Origin: Effrenium voratum
Lineage: Eukaryota; Sar; Dinophyceae; Suessiales; Symbiodiniaceae
Length of the DNA: 64,000 nucleotides
Direction of reading: 5' to 3'
Assembly (NCBI GenBank): GCA_963377175.1
Contig: CAUJNA010002779.1
Span: forward strand, 1,426,882 to 1,490,881
Both the position numbers and the translations under genes were made by a program. Positions within the stretch are counted from its first letter, which is position 1. Each line of letters begins with the position of its first letter. Under the pieces are notes generated by a model. The model worked only from the letters and a program-made list of their open reading frames with translations. It was not told where the DNA came from and did no database searches. Below, in pieces: positions 22,601 through 33,151 of this stretch.

Positions 22601-23268
22601 TCTGGACGAGTCCGTGGCGCCCTTCAGCCGCATCTGGTGCCTCTTCGAGGTGAAGCGCCTCACCGACCTGAAGAAGGCAAGGGGCCCGCTGAGGTACGGG
22701 GCTCCGGTCCCCCAGTAGTTCCCCTACTAAAATAGACTGCAGAAAACAGGGCGCCCTTATTCTAACCTCTCCACTGGAGGACCTAGATACGCAAACCACG
22801 GGGTTCACATTTCCGACCAACCCATGGCTTTGAACATTTTGCACCAAAGAGGCTGCAACAATGATAATGTTGAATCACAGGACAGCAGCAAGCAGACTGC
22901 ACGGCCCACAGCACTGCATGGACGTGAGCATGGCTCGCGCAGAGCTGGAAGCCACGAGCCATTTGTGTCCATATGTGTTTTGCACATCCAAACTCTTGGA
23001 GAACCGGGTTCCTCCTTTTTTCTCCACTTTCAAAAGGGGGGGGCCAGAATTAATTCTGCAACCCCCCTTTTCAACCAATCCTGGGGGGGAGATGCATTTC
23101 CCATCCATGCTGTCAATCAAATGCCAGAGATCAGCTCGAGCAGCAGGACTTCCACCTCATCTCCGCGCAGGGCGCCATGGGCTCAAATCTGGTGGACATG
23201 GAGCCAGCACAGAGGTGCCTGCGATGCGAGGGCGACGTGGCCCGGTGTCACGATGTTATAGACGTCTT
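19619..23268 (+). CDS. TIR-like domain protein, seven exons
   Basis: Exons: 19619-19770, 21104-21157, 21222-21257, about 21689-21725, 21910-21980, 22593-22676, 23147-23268. Joined, they give a domain I recognise as widespread in dinoflagellate proteins. Its order is NLYALNQWVIMPGTC, VDYFVSHFWGHPFK, DTCAALRSWSSQ, VYWICLLALNQH, EEGPFNCALVQSACGA, VMVLDESVAPFSRIWCLFEV, then DFHLISAQGAMGSNLVDM. FVSH and R.WCLFE match strand A and the S.WC..E motif of TIR folds, so a TIR-like fold is inferred; enzyme activity is not shown. No tested NADase residue can be assigned with certainty. Most junctions are fixed by reading phase: donors GT at 19771, GA at 21158, GT at 21258 and 21726, GC at 21981 and 22677. 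A few residues may be missing between exons 3 and 4. The start codon is not identified; the EF-hand exon lies 5' and ankyrin exons lie 3'. Confidence 0.7.
22677..22800 (+). mobile_element. Introner-like element R2, copy a
   Basis: Begins at the 3' edge of the RIWCLFEV exon (GC donor GCAAGG). The R2 core is TTCCCCTACTAAAATAGACT, GCAG, then CCTTATTCTAACCTCTCCAC and TGGAGGACCT, ending near ACGCAAACCAC. The same core occurs at 34.99 and 43.0 kb, each time just after an exon. Confidence 0.65.
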
Positions 23269-23391
23269 GAACTTCCATTTGCTGAAATGAAGATGTTTTT
23301 TCTTTATTTTCCCCTGGTGGTTTGAAAGGAGGCTCTATCACAACTGGACATGTGGCTTTCTATTTTTCCAGGGGGTTTGAGCAAAGGGAGG
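23269..23391 (+). mobile_element. Introner-like element R1, copy C
   Basis: Starts GAACTTCCATTTGCTGAAAT at the edge of the last TIR-like exon. It continues with TTTATTTTCCCCTGGTGGTT, a TCTATCACAACTGGACA block, TTTTTCCAGGGGG and GAGCAAAGGGAGGTTCAGG. Order and spacing match copies A and D. Confidence 0.65.
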
Positions 23392-23399
23392 TTCAGGAA

Positions 23400-24200
23400 A
23401 GGGATCAGTGCCATGTAGCTCCGAGACCCCCAGTCTCACCAGTGAGATGTTCTGGCGCGGATGCTGAATGACCTGAATGTCCCAGGTCAGATGTTCTTGT
23501 CTTCCAAGTAGGGGTGGGCATGGCCATGCGCCCCGGTTGGATGACCACCCGCCATTTACGAGGTCAACCTTGCAAGTCCCTCAGTAGCTTCTAGCGTAAG
23601 TGACTTTTAGGTGGCTTACGAAAGAGAGTTTCTATGTGAGCTACAGATTCTGACAGCGATCATCAAACGCATTCCGGCCAACATGTGCACAGCTAGTTTC
23701 GCTGGGCAGGCAAACGCTGGTGGCGTTTACCTCGCGGGTCGCCTCAGCCCTGGAGTGCGTCTCCGCTTTTCAGGCAGCGTAGTTTGTTGAAAGCTAGGGT
23801 GCCTGCTGAGCTTTGGTGCTTCAGTTTTTCAATTTCCTAGTCATTATGTTGTTGGAAGTGAGAAAAGGGACGGCTCAACTTTCAATGTGCTCCGGCACGG
23901 CGCAGCTTTGTTGAAACGATAGCCATTGGCATCTGAGAGCGCTTTTTTCTACAGTCCTGGGGTTGGCCGAGGGAAACCGAAGACAAACCTGTGCAGGCAA
24001 AGTCCAGCAGCGAGGATGACAAGCTCCTCGGAATGCATGAATGCGTTCCACCAGGCCAACCCCCCTAGCCCCTAGCAATTAGATGCCCTGCCATTAACTG
24101 TAAATATCAACATTCAGACGGGGCTTTGTTCAACCATTTGGGCAAATCAACAGTTGAAACCGAATATCTGCGCATGAACCATCGTCAACAAGAGAGATGG
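23400..24200. other. Intronic or intergenic, nothing recognised
   Basis: No frame with convincing codon bias on either strand; no repeat family recognised. Confidence 0.4.
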
Positions 24201-24213
24201 AAGACTTCATGAA

Positions 24214-24860
24214 TTGCTCCCCTCCCTCCCTCCCTCGCTCCCTCCCTTCCCTCCCTCCCCTCCCTCCCTCCCCTCCCCTCCCCTCCCCTCCCCTCCCCTC
24301 CTCTCCTCTCCCCTCCCCTCCCCTCCCCCCTCCCCCCTCCCCCCCTCCCCCCCGTCCTTCCTTTCTTCCTTTCTGTTGCTCTGTTGTTCGTTCGTTTGTT
24401 CCTTCGTTCGTTATGTATTTAGTTTGTTCTTTATTTATGTCTCTCCTTTTCTCTTTCTTTCTTTCTTTCTTTCTTTATTTCTTTATTTATTTATTTCTGT
24501 CTTTCTTTCTTTCTTTCTTTCTTTGTTTCTTTGTTTCTTTCGTTCTTTCTTTCTTTATTTCAGTTTTTCTTTCTGTATTTCTGTCAGTGTTTATTTATGT
24601 ATGTGTTCAGTTGTTCTTTCTGTCTTTCTTTAAGTTGTTATTCATGTATTTCTTTCATGTTTTATTTATGTATTTCTTTTGTTTCCTTATTTATGTGTTT
24701 CTTTATTATGTGCTTATTTTGTTCTTTCGGGTTTTTTTTTTTTTTTTACTTATGTCCTTATTTTGTTCGATTGTTCTTTCTTTCTGTCTTTATTTCTTTA
24801 CTTATGTCCTTTTTTGTTTCCTCTGTTTTTTCTTTCTTTCTTTCTTTCTCCCCCTCTTTC
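24214..24860. repeat. Long pyrimidine-rich tract (CCCT then TTTC)
   Basis: 24214-24370 is almost pure C/T (CCCTCCCT and CCCCTC units). 24360-24860 is TTTC/TTTG/TTTA-type low complexity. It yields long artificial frames of Phe/Leu/Ser on the plus strand. Non-coding; a candidate triplex-forming tract. Confidence 0.85.
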
Positions 24861-25413
24861 TGGTTAGGGGCTTGCCCGCTTGCTAGCCATCCCCGTTTGG
24901 GGATGCTCCGAGAAGGTTGCTGTGATGCCCGAAGCACGGACGTGACGCATGTTTGTTGCCTTGTGGTATGGGAATGCATTGGCAAGTGAATGCTAGAAAA
25001 CTTGGACAGTTACGCTTTGGGCTACTTTCTGAACCATGTTGACATATATATATATATATTGATGACGCAAACTTTACTGTGCCTTAAGGCCAAGCATCGG
25101 ACATCCCACCATGGTGATGTTTTACTTAAAGCACTTAAGACGTTCCCACTTGGTGGGCGATCGCTGCCCTTCCAGAGGAGGCCGGTCCTGCACGCGGGGG
25201 TTGGTTCCGCCTGGTTGGCCCACACCTCGACTAGTAGCACATTCTAGCACATTCCCATGATTTCTCTCGTCGACACATTTGCGGCCAGGGAATCTTATTC
25301 ATTGAGTAAGAATGACTTCGCGGGTGTAATTATTTCAAGGTTGCACTTCTAGCTAGCAATCGCTCACCCTCTCACACTCTCGTGGTGAAACCCTCCCCCC
25401 CCCCCCCCCCGAG

Positions 25414-25559
25414 GTTTGCCATTTGGCACCGGGTGGCCGACCCGCAGCTGCAGAAGGTCCCCCTGGCCGTGGCGCGCGCCGCCCGCCGCGTTTTGAACGC
25501 GGGCGAAACTCGAAACGTCGCGCGAGCTGTCGAAAGCGGAGCCCAGGCCGGCTGGGGCG
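25414..25559 (+). CDS. Internal exon, Ala/Arg-rich helical, unrecognised
   Basis: A poly-C tract and CCGAG acceptor precede FAIWHRVADPQLQKVPLAVA, RAARRVLNAGETRNVARAVE, SGAQAGWG, with very strong G/C third positions. It ends in phase 1 at GTGATT (25560). The following intron starts with the 72-bp minisatellite. It lies between the TIR-like and ankyrin exons and may link them. Confidence 0.7.
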
Positions 25560-26745
25560 GTGATTTGGACATGGGGTGGTTCCTTTTCTCTTTTTTGGGG
25601 GGCACCTTGTCAGGTTGGAGCCAAAGTGAAAGATACCACTCTTCTCTTTCTTTTTTGGGGGGGCAAAGATACCACGTTTCTCTTTCTTTTTTGGGGGGCA
25701 CCTTTTCAGGTTGGTTTCAAGGGAAGCCAAAGTGAAAGATACCACGTTTCTCTTTCTTTTTTGGGGGGCACCTTTTCAGGTTGGTTTCAAGGGAAGCCAA
25801 AGTGAAAGATACCACTCTTCTCTTTCTTTTTTGGGGGGGCACCTTTTCAGGTTGGTTTCAAGGGAAGCCAAAGTGAAAGATACCACGTGTCTCTTTCTTT
25901 TTTGGGGGGGCACCTTTTCAGGTTGGTTTCAAGGGAAGCCAAATTGAAAGATACCACTCTTCTCTTTCTTTTTTTGGGGGGCACCTTTTCAGGTTGGAGC
26001 CAAAGTGAAAGATACCACGTTTCTCTTTCTTTTTTGGGGGGCACCTTTTCAGGTTGGTTTCAAGGGAAGCCAAATTGAAAGATACCACTCTTCTCTTTCT
26101 TTTTTTGGGGGGGCACCTTTTCAGGTTGGATTCAAGGGAAGCCAAAGTGAAAGATACCACGTTTCTCTTTCTTTTTTGGGGGGGCACCTTTTCAGGTTGG
26201 TTTCAAGGGAAGCCAAAGTGAAAGATACCACGTGTCTCTTTCTTTTTTGGGGGGGCACCTTTTCAGGTTGGTTTCAAGGGAAGCCAAATTGAAAGATACC
26301 ACTCTTCTCTTTCTTTTTTTGGGGGGGCACCTTTTCAGGTTGGTTTCAAGGGAAGCCAAAGTGAAAGATACCACGTGTCTCTTTCTTTTTTGGGGGGGCA
26401 CCTTTTCAGGTTGGTTTCAAGGGAAGCCAAATTGAAAGATACCACTCTTCTCTTTCTTTTTTTGGGGGGGCACCTTTTCAGGTTGGTTTCAAGGGAAGCC
26501 AAAGTGAAAGATACCACGTGTCTCTTTCTTTTTTGGGGGGGCACCTTTTCAGGTTGGTTTCAAGGGAAGCCAAATTGAAAGATACCACTCTTCTCTTTCT
26601 TTTTTTGGGGGGGCACCTTTTCAGGTTGGTTTCAAGGGAAGCCAAATTGAAAGATACCACTTTTCTCTTTTTTGGGGGGGTACCTTTTTAGGTTGGTTGA
26701 GAGGGAAACCAATTTGAAAGATACCCTTTTCGGAGGTCCCCCTAG
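25560..26745 (+). repeat. About 72-bp minisatellite, about 16 units, intronic
   Basis: Each unit runs AAAGTGAAAGATACCAC, then TCTCTTTCTTTTTT, a run of six or more G, CACCTTTTCAGG, then TTGGTTTCAAGGGAAGCC. Two unit types alternate in the 3' half (ACGTGTCTC and ACTCTTCTC), making a 143-bp higher-order unit repeated with near-identity from about 26190 to 26620. Early and final units are diverged or truncated. Every unit carries a pyrimidine tract plus TTTTCAG, resembling a 3' splice site. The frames through it are repeat artefacts, not genes. Confidence 0.9.
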
Positions 26746-26884
26746 TTTGACACATACCCACATATGAATGTATATACATATATACACATGCAATCCTGAG
26801 CTCTTTTTTGGGGGACATCCTTCTGCGATTGGAGCGCCTTGCCTCAAGATGCCCGCCCGACTGCGGCCTCCAAGCTGGTGGTAG

Positions 26885-26975
26885 GGGGTTCGAGGGAATG
26901 AACCCGGGGAACCACTAGTTGGATGGTTTATAGGGGTTATTCCATTTCTCATTCCCTGCCTATCGCAGCAAGTTC
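26885..26975 (-). repeat. Dispersed repeat R4, copy 4 (reverse)
   Basis: Minus-strand reading: CTTGCTGCGATAGGCAGGGA, ATGAGAAATGGAATAACCCC, TATAAACCATCCAACTAGTG, GTTCC and TTCATTCCC, in the R4 order. Confidence 0.55.
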
Positions 26976-27404
26976 TATGGCGTTCCAATTTGGTGCTTTG
27001 AAACTTGAGCTAAGAAGCAGGGCCCACCTCAGATCGGTCTGGCGGTTCCGAGCTCTGAGATGGCTTGCCTGTCTGAGGAGCGCAGCCTTTTCAACGCGAA
27101 CGTCTTCAAACGGTTCGCAGCTTTGCTACTTTGAGAGAGGAGTTGTCACGCTCAAGTTCTGTCAAGTGACCTAAGGCATGCCAAGAAATCCGGGCTCTGT
27201 GTCCACACCTTGGGGCAGGCAGTTGGCCGAATAATTCGCAGTTTGGGCCCCCCAAAAGTGTAGCAATTTGCGCGGTCACAGCCAAGGACACCACAATCCG
27301 CAGTCTCCTAGCAGCACCTTTGTACCAGACCAGCCTGCTTGAGGATGCTTCGGGTGCTTTGCGACGCTTGCATTCAATCCCTTCACCCGAAGAATAAGCG
27401 GTCC

Positions 27405-27735
27405 CCCCCGGGGTTTTAATATTAAGGTCCCCCGGGTTTTGGGCCGGAACTGTTTCATAACTTTTAAAGAGAAAGCGCCCTTGCTTGTTTTCAAAAGAAA
27501 CCTAATAATACAAACCCTGGTGTGTTTTCAAAAAGGCACCTGAAGGGAACCTCTTGGAAACCCTAATGAAAAAGTCCTCCTGCAAGGCAAGAAACACTAG
27601 GAATACAACGACCACGGTGGACCCCTAATAAGCACATCTGCAAGAGTTGGGAGAGTTTAGTATTGGTTTAGTATAGGGTAATTTAAAACAAATATTGGCA
27701 AGGGGGGGGTCAGGGGAAGGTTTATTAATAGAAGG
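27405..27735 (+). repeat. Dispersed repeat R3, copy 2
   Basis: Landmarks in order: CCCGGGTTTTGGGCCGGAAC, TGTTTCATAAC, GTTTTCAAAAAGGCACCTGA, AGGGAACCTCTTGGAAACCC, GCAAGGCAAG, GACCCCTAATAAGCACATCT, TATTGGTTTAG, AACAAATATTGGCAAGGGGG. The same series occurs at 56.85-57.24 kb and, reversed, at 12.4-12.9 kb. Confidence 0.65.
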
Positions 27736-27986
27736 GATTAATGTCGTTCTTCGAGACCCCCTTTCCAAGTAGCCGGTAGAGCAAGAGCTGGGCAAGCATG
27801 ACGAAAGCCAAACCACTTATGGCAAGTGGGTTGCAGGCTACCACCCCCAACGGACCCCTTTTTTTTTTTGCCTTTGACCCATAGAAAAGTGGCCCAAGGG
27901 CAGTTTAAAAAGGGATCGGTCCTTTAGGGGGTCCAGATGTCTGACTCCACGCTCTTTGACGCCAGCCGCCCTGACTCGACTGAGGA

Positions 27987-28105
27987 TACATCGGCATGGG
28001 CGCGCCCTTCGGGGCCAGCGACTTGCAGCTCCTGCGGGACCGAGGCGTCGACGTGTGCAAGGTGGAGGTGGGGGTGCAGAGCGGCCGGGGGCCTCAGCTG
28101 CATCC
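27987..28105 (+). CDS. Internal exon, unrecognised
   Basis: After GACTGAG the frame reads YIGMGAPFGASDLQLLRDRG then VDVCKVEVGVQSGRGPQL, with strong GC3. There is an ATG at 27996, but the frame is open upstream through a splice-like AG, so an internal exon is likelier. It lies 0.5 kb before the first ankyrin exon. Confidence 0.6.
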
Positions 28106-28574
28106 CACAAATTGGAGGAAGCAAAATAAACGGCGCAAGGGACCCAAGCAATTTGGTTGGGGTTTACGACTGGCAGGGGGGGGGGGGGTGGTGGGATTAA
28201 GCCCCCTGGCTTCTTGAAATCGATGCCGTCGTTTCTGGTTCAGGGACCTTTGGCATGTTGTATTTCCCTTTGTTTCACGTGGCTGTTTGGTGGATCAGCC
28301 CAACAGTTCTGCAGTTTAGCATGTTTGGCGGTATTGTTGTCATGCCTACTGGGATGCTGCACCTACTATAGTGTATAGTGTTGAGCACTGCCGTCAGCCT
28401 GCCCTTGCGACTAAGGGAAGCCACTGACACTGGCAATCCAGCAGATATTCGGACTCCGTGTCTAGTTTATTCGTGTAACCCTCCCCCCGGGCCCCGTGGC
28501 CCATGCCTTTTGCCCAGCGTCGCTCTCTGCTTTTGTAGCCCTTGGACTGAGGCACTCAGAGAGTCGGCTGGCAG

Positions 28575-31411
28575 CTCCTCCACATAGCGGCATACTTTGG
28601 CCACATGGAGGCTGCGAAGGCTGGGCGACTTGAAAGGTCGCGGGCCTTGGATCTAAAGCAGCCAAGGGGTTGGTCAATCCCAGTCTTGCCCAAGCAGGCG
28701 ACAAGCTGAGTGCTGCGATTCAGTGCTTGGACATGGGCTTGTTGGCCTACTGCGATTCCATAGCTGAACACGTCAGAGCAGGTCAAACAGATGATGCCCC
28801 CTCGTGTTGGCGTGACTTGTTGAGGGTGACGTTTCTTTCAGGTGGCCTCCAGAAAAAAATCAAAGGGACACCGCTCATTTTGCGGGTTTTCACTTTGGAT
28901 GGGGTTGCAACGCCAGGGTCGAAAACCATCGCTAGGAGCTGGTGCGCTTGCGGGCGAGCCTGGAGGCGACCGCCAGACGTTTGGAATCGAGGTTTGAAGG
29001 TTTTTTCTGGGTTTGTCTCAAAATAGGTGGTTGGGCGTTTTTGGGTTCCCTTGAAAAACAAGCCCAGAGGAGTTCCTGAGGCAGGCAGGAAGAGGTCAGG
29101 GGTTTCTGATTTCGAAGAAACCGATGGAGGGTTCCAGGTGACTGCCGTAGAGGGACCGATGCCCGAGTTTTCAGTCCTTCACCACCTGACAAGCCCAGAG
29201 AAGACGGTCAAAGATCTTGGATCCACTTGAACGCCCGGAAGGCCAGCGCAGCACGGGTCCGACCTTTGTCACCTTAAGTTTGGTCCGTTGCTGTCCGTTG
29301 CTCTCGTCTGAAGGCTTGCCTTGCAAGCCAATGCGAGAAGCCAGGCAAAGACCAAGTTCAGGCTCACGCCCTTGCAGCAGGCCGCGCGGAATGGACAGGA
29401 CCTCTGAGATTCCGCTTGCACGGGGGGGGGTTCAGGGCAAGAGTTGGACTCCCACTGAGCAAACCTGGATTTTTGCACGCAGGAGGAGATGTGCACACTG
29501 CTGTTGAGTAGCAAGGCGCGAACCTGAGCCAGTTTTTTCAGCTCGTGCCTTGATGCATGCATGCCTATCAGCAGTTAGTATCCGTGCCTGCTTGCCATGA
29601 ATGCCGCGCATGCCTTTCATCCTCTCACTGGCATGGGCGCAGCATTGTCCAGCTTTCGCTGGTGTCAGGCAAATCTCCGTACCACCGCGATTCAGGGCCG
29701 AACTGCGCTACAGAATGCTGCACACCAGGCAGGGCATGCCGCGGCCTGTTGTCACAGGACTGGATGTAAGCTTCACATCGACTGCCCACTTGCAGTTGTC
29801 GAACAACGCGTCGTGATGTAAAGGACGCAAATGACGTAAATGACGGAAATGACGTAGAAATTGCCGTTGTGGTGGCTGGCCACCTCTTGTCCTTTGCAGG
29901 GCCATGACGGAGTTGTTCGGATTCTGCTGGAGCATCAAGCTGATCCCAACGCCGGCGACGAGAGGGGCGCCCCTCGGTGGTGGGCGTTGCAGCCTGACCT
30001 GTGGAAGTTGCAACCCTGACCACTCCCCTGAATCGTCTGGTCATGCCTGGGCGGGGCAAAGTAGTCCCCGACAAACAGAGGCCCGCTGCGGAAAGATTTG
30101 CCAACTCCACATCTCGTCCACCCCCCCCCCGACCCGCCATTTCCAGAGAGTCTTTGTGTGCCCATGCGAGAAAAGGTTAACATCACAATTTTCTCTCACT
30201 TCAATTTTTTTTGCAATGAGAAAATCATGCAGATCCCATCGGATTGCCATCTTTTGGCTTTTGATTGAGGTTACCGCCCTGCATTCTGCTGCCATGAGTG
30301 GTCACACTGACACGGTGAAGGCCGGCGGGCACTGGCCCTCAGGCCGACAACAGCAAGCCTTGATCCAAAGAGTGTTAAGAACTGCGCTTGTTATGGGCTC
30401 CTGCCTCGCTCTGCCAGGTGCTGCTGTTGTATCGGGCCGACCCCACAGTGCGACAGTCGGACGTGCCCTGGCGCGATCAGCTTGAGCCCATGAGCCCACG
30501 TCCTTCGTCTTCTTTGGACATACCAGGCCTTCCTTTGCGTGCAGTGGGTCTGCCCTTTTCAACGAATGCTGAGTTATGGCTTTTGCGTGTCCGGGCACGT
30601 TGCGAATCTTTGGGGCAAGCCTCTAATAGCCAGAAGTTCCCATTCATTCTTTCGCTAACACAACACCGCGGTATGCCCACACACCCGACACATGTTTAAA
30701 CATCACGTTTGGGACTGAAGAGCACGGGCTTCAATGGTGTGCCGCGGAGATCGTGCACCGCCACAAGGCCGAGTCATTTGTGGTTTGGATGTTGTGGATA
30801 TCGGCCTATGAGGGCAGCAATTGCTGGTAACCTATCCACGCTGGGCATGGTCTGACAGCTGATTCGTGCAACAGATGATTGTGATCGGTTCGTGCAGCGA
30901 AGCTGTTTGATACATGGCGGGTTGGGCCAACGCTCTCTGGACAGGAGTGCTCTTTGGCTAAGGACAGAAATGCCTTGCACTTGGCCGCTGAATGCGGCTC
31001 AGTGGAGGCAGGCTCTTTTACAAGCGCCTCTGGGCAAAGCGGGTTGGCTAGCCTTGCTGCTTCAAAAGAAGTAAGCAAGATCGGCGAATCTCTGGGACCC
31101 TTGTGAGAAAGTCAAGGTATCCAGGAGGGAATGAGCCACAGTCAGCCTTGCTCACATCTTCAGCCCCGCTCTTCTTATTCTTCTTTTTTGTAAAGCCATT
31201 TCGGCGTGCGACCTGGTGTGGTGCTTTGGCCGCCGCATGGGCGGGAGCTTTGGCGCATGGCCCGCAGGTGGCGCAGGAGATTGTGGAGAGGAGCCCGCAG
31301 AAGGGCGCGCTCTTGACCGCCCAATCCAGGAAGGCGGGAGTGGAAAGGGCTGAAGCACTGCTGATTCAGGGCCATCATGTTGACCCAGCATTAAGAAACC
31401 CGTGCCGTTAG
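28575..31411 (+). CDS. Ankyrin-repeat protein region, eight exons
   Basis: Exons: 28575-28610 (LLHIAAYFGHME), 29483-29515 (EEMCTLLLSSK), 29696-29728 (GRTALQNAAHQ), 29900-29968 (GHDGVVRILLEHQADPNAGD...), 30270-30320 (VTALHSAAMSGHTDTVK), 30418-30462 (VLLLYRADPTVRQSD), 30963-31007 (DRNALHLAAECGSVE), 31268 to about 31411 (VAQEIVERSPQKGALLTAQS...ALLIQGHHVDPALRN). Each junction is phase 0 and restores the ankyrin consensus (TALH.AA..GH...V..LL..AD). Six of seven introns start with GC; the one at 30463 starts GTGCCC. A small segment may be missing between exons 2 and 3. The frame meets TAG at 31409-31411, but another ankyrin-like peptide (GSALDLAATTEMA, near 31711) suggests it may splice on. Ankyrin repeats bind proteins; the partner is unknown. 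Confidence 0.75.
28936..28992 (+). CDS. Possible coiled-coil exon inside the ankyrin region
   Basis: After ATCGCTAG the frame reads ELVRLRASLEATARRLESR with high GC3. It falls inside the intron between the first two ankyrin exons, so it either belongs to an alternative transcript or is a relic. Confidence 0.35.
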
Positions 31412-31704
31412 GGGGTGTTCCCTCCGAAAGTGGTCTGAATCCCCACGAAAAAAAGACACCCCCGATGAATCAGCCAGGGGTTTATTCATCCGGGGTTAAC
31501 ATTGCGGCGTAGTACAATGCGTTGGATTCCGTTGGACTATGGCGCTTTTGCTTCAAGAGATGTTCATGCTGCCTCTAGCGTGCTGTTTGGACCAGGCTTA
31601 GGCTTGGGGGGGGGGGTTGTTATGCTCCGGTTTGGGCTCTATTGGTGTTCGCGAATTCTTCAAAGTGGATTGAGCAAATTGTCATGCTTGCGGCTTGGGC
31701 GGTC

Positions 31705-31760
31705 TTGTGAGGGCAGTGCCTTGGACTTGGCCGCCACGACGGAGATGGCGGCCCCTTCGC
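31705..31760 (+). CDS. Possible further ankyrin exon
   Basis: The frame after TCTTGTGAG gives GSALDLAATTEMAAPS, resembling the first helix of an ankyrin repeat (G.ALDLAA). Phases with the preceding exon do not match cleanly, so a link is not proven. Confidence 0.35.
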
Positions 31761-31769
31761 TTGGAACGG

Positions 31770-33140
31770 AAGCGTGCGTCGTTTTGGTGTCCCGCCCAAG
31801 GGCCAATTCTCCTTGCGCGTCGATGTGGCGCATGTCCCAAACATTGCTGCAGCTTGTACGGACTGATTTCAGGGCTCTTCCGACTAAGGACTTCCTGCAG
31901 AGCATTACCGAGACGTAGAACAAACGGGCTGAGATCCCCAAGGGATTTGTGCAGGACGCCCGCGATTATGGCTTGATTGGCTTGGCAGCGAAAGCTGCCG
32001 TAAATGCTTTTGAGAGACCACAGGGGACCATTCTGACGCAAGAGGCTTCCCTACAACTCACCATGTGACGTATGTAAAGGCGCCCTGGCCAGGTTTTGAG
32101 ATAGGACTTCTTTAACTGCAGAGCTTAGACAGGAAGCTTGACGGTCCCCCAGTTCCAAAGTTCCAACATGGAACATCTCAGCCGGCTCTGGTAGTGACAA
32201 TTTCCGTGGTGGGCGGATGGGCAATAGATTGCCCATCGCTTTGCCGGTGTGGAGCACTGGAGCACAACTGTCTGAAGCTCTCCCTACAGGGGCTGTGCTT
32301 CGGAGAGACTTCGAGATTGGCATCATGGTCGGACAAGCCGCCCGACAGCGCCCTCAGATTCGACTGCCGGCCGTTCTCGGCACGGAGGCAAGGCCATGAA
32401 TCAATGGAAGGAAGCATTGGTAGGCTTGAGCAGGGTCAGTGCAGCTCAGCATGCTTCGCTTGCCAAGTTAGGTTCTGGCTCACACGCCACGAAGCAGAGT
32501 GATACAATATCCAGGTTTCAACTTCAACCTCTTACTGAGTGGATGGGACACACACACACACACCTCATGCTTGCCACGCCAAAGGGTCACAGTGCACGGG
32601 TGGTATGTTGGCTTTGTTCAGGGGTTGGGTGCCTTTGGGGGCCAGCCGCGACTTGCAGCTCAGCGTGCCATGGCAGACATAGTGTCTGAGGCGCGCCCTT
32701 TGATTTGAATGTGGCAACTTGGGGCCACGCTGCGTGGAACAACTGGACCTTGAGTTTCCCTTGATTGGGCACGGGCCCAAAAAATGGTGTTTGGCGGATT
32801 CCAGTGCACTTGGACTCATCACAAAAGTTCTGTGAATTGTTTGGTGATTTGGGCCTGTGGTACTCTTTGTTGCCGCGCTGTCCAGGCATCCGGGGTGCCA
32901 ACGTCAGGGACCGCTTGCACCCTGCGTGGCAAAGAACCGGGCAACCAACTTCGCAACATATTAAGACCTTCGACAGAAGCTCGTGCTGGGAACAGCCTGA
33001 TGGTGTGACATGATGGCGCTGCTGAATCCACTTTTGAATGTTCACAGCATCAAGTCAGGGAAAGGGCTTAGGTGTTTCTATTTGATGTTTCTCACCTGGA
33101 TCAGCTGCCTGAACTTGTGACAACACGTGGGTCCGAAGCT
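31770..33140. other. Mostly non-coding; weak exon candidates
   Basis: Two short plus-strand frames look mildly coding: near 32290-32398 (LPTGAVLRRDFEIGIMVGQA) and near 32623-32704 (GLGAFGGQPRLAAQRAMADI, ending in TGA). Neither has a recognised domain or confirmed splice sites. A CA microsatellite lies at 32549-32562. Confidence 0.35.
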
Positions 33141-33151
33141 GTTCAAGGCCC

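Noticed and set aside
24197..24886. 229-codon Phe/Leu/Ser-rich frame resembling membrane helices
   Set aside because: Product of a CCCT/TTTC pyrimidine tract; overlapping frames are similarly low-complexity and there are no splice or start signals.
25560..26660. Several 60-95 codon frames on both strands with repeated SLSFLGG or PPKKRKR peptides
   Set aside because: All are periodic translations of the 72-bp minisatellite. The PPKKRKR peptide resembles a nuclear-localisation signal only by chance of the poly-C/T unit.
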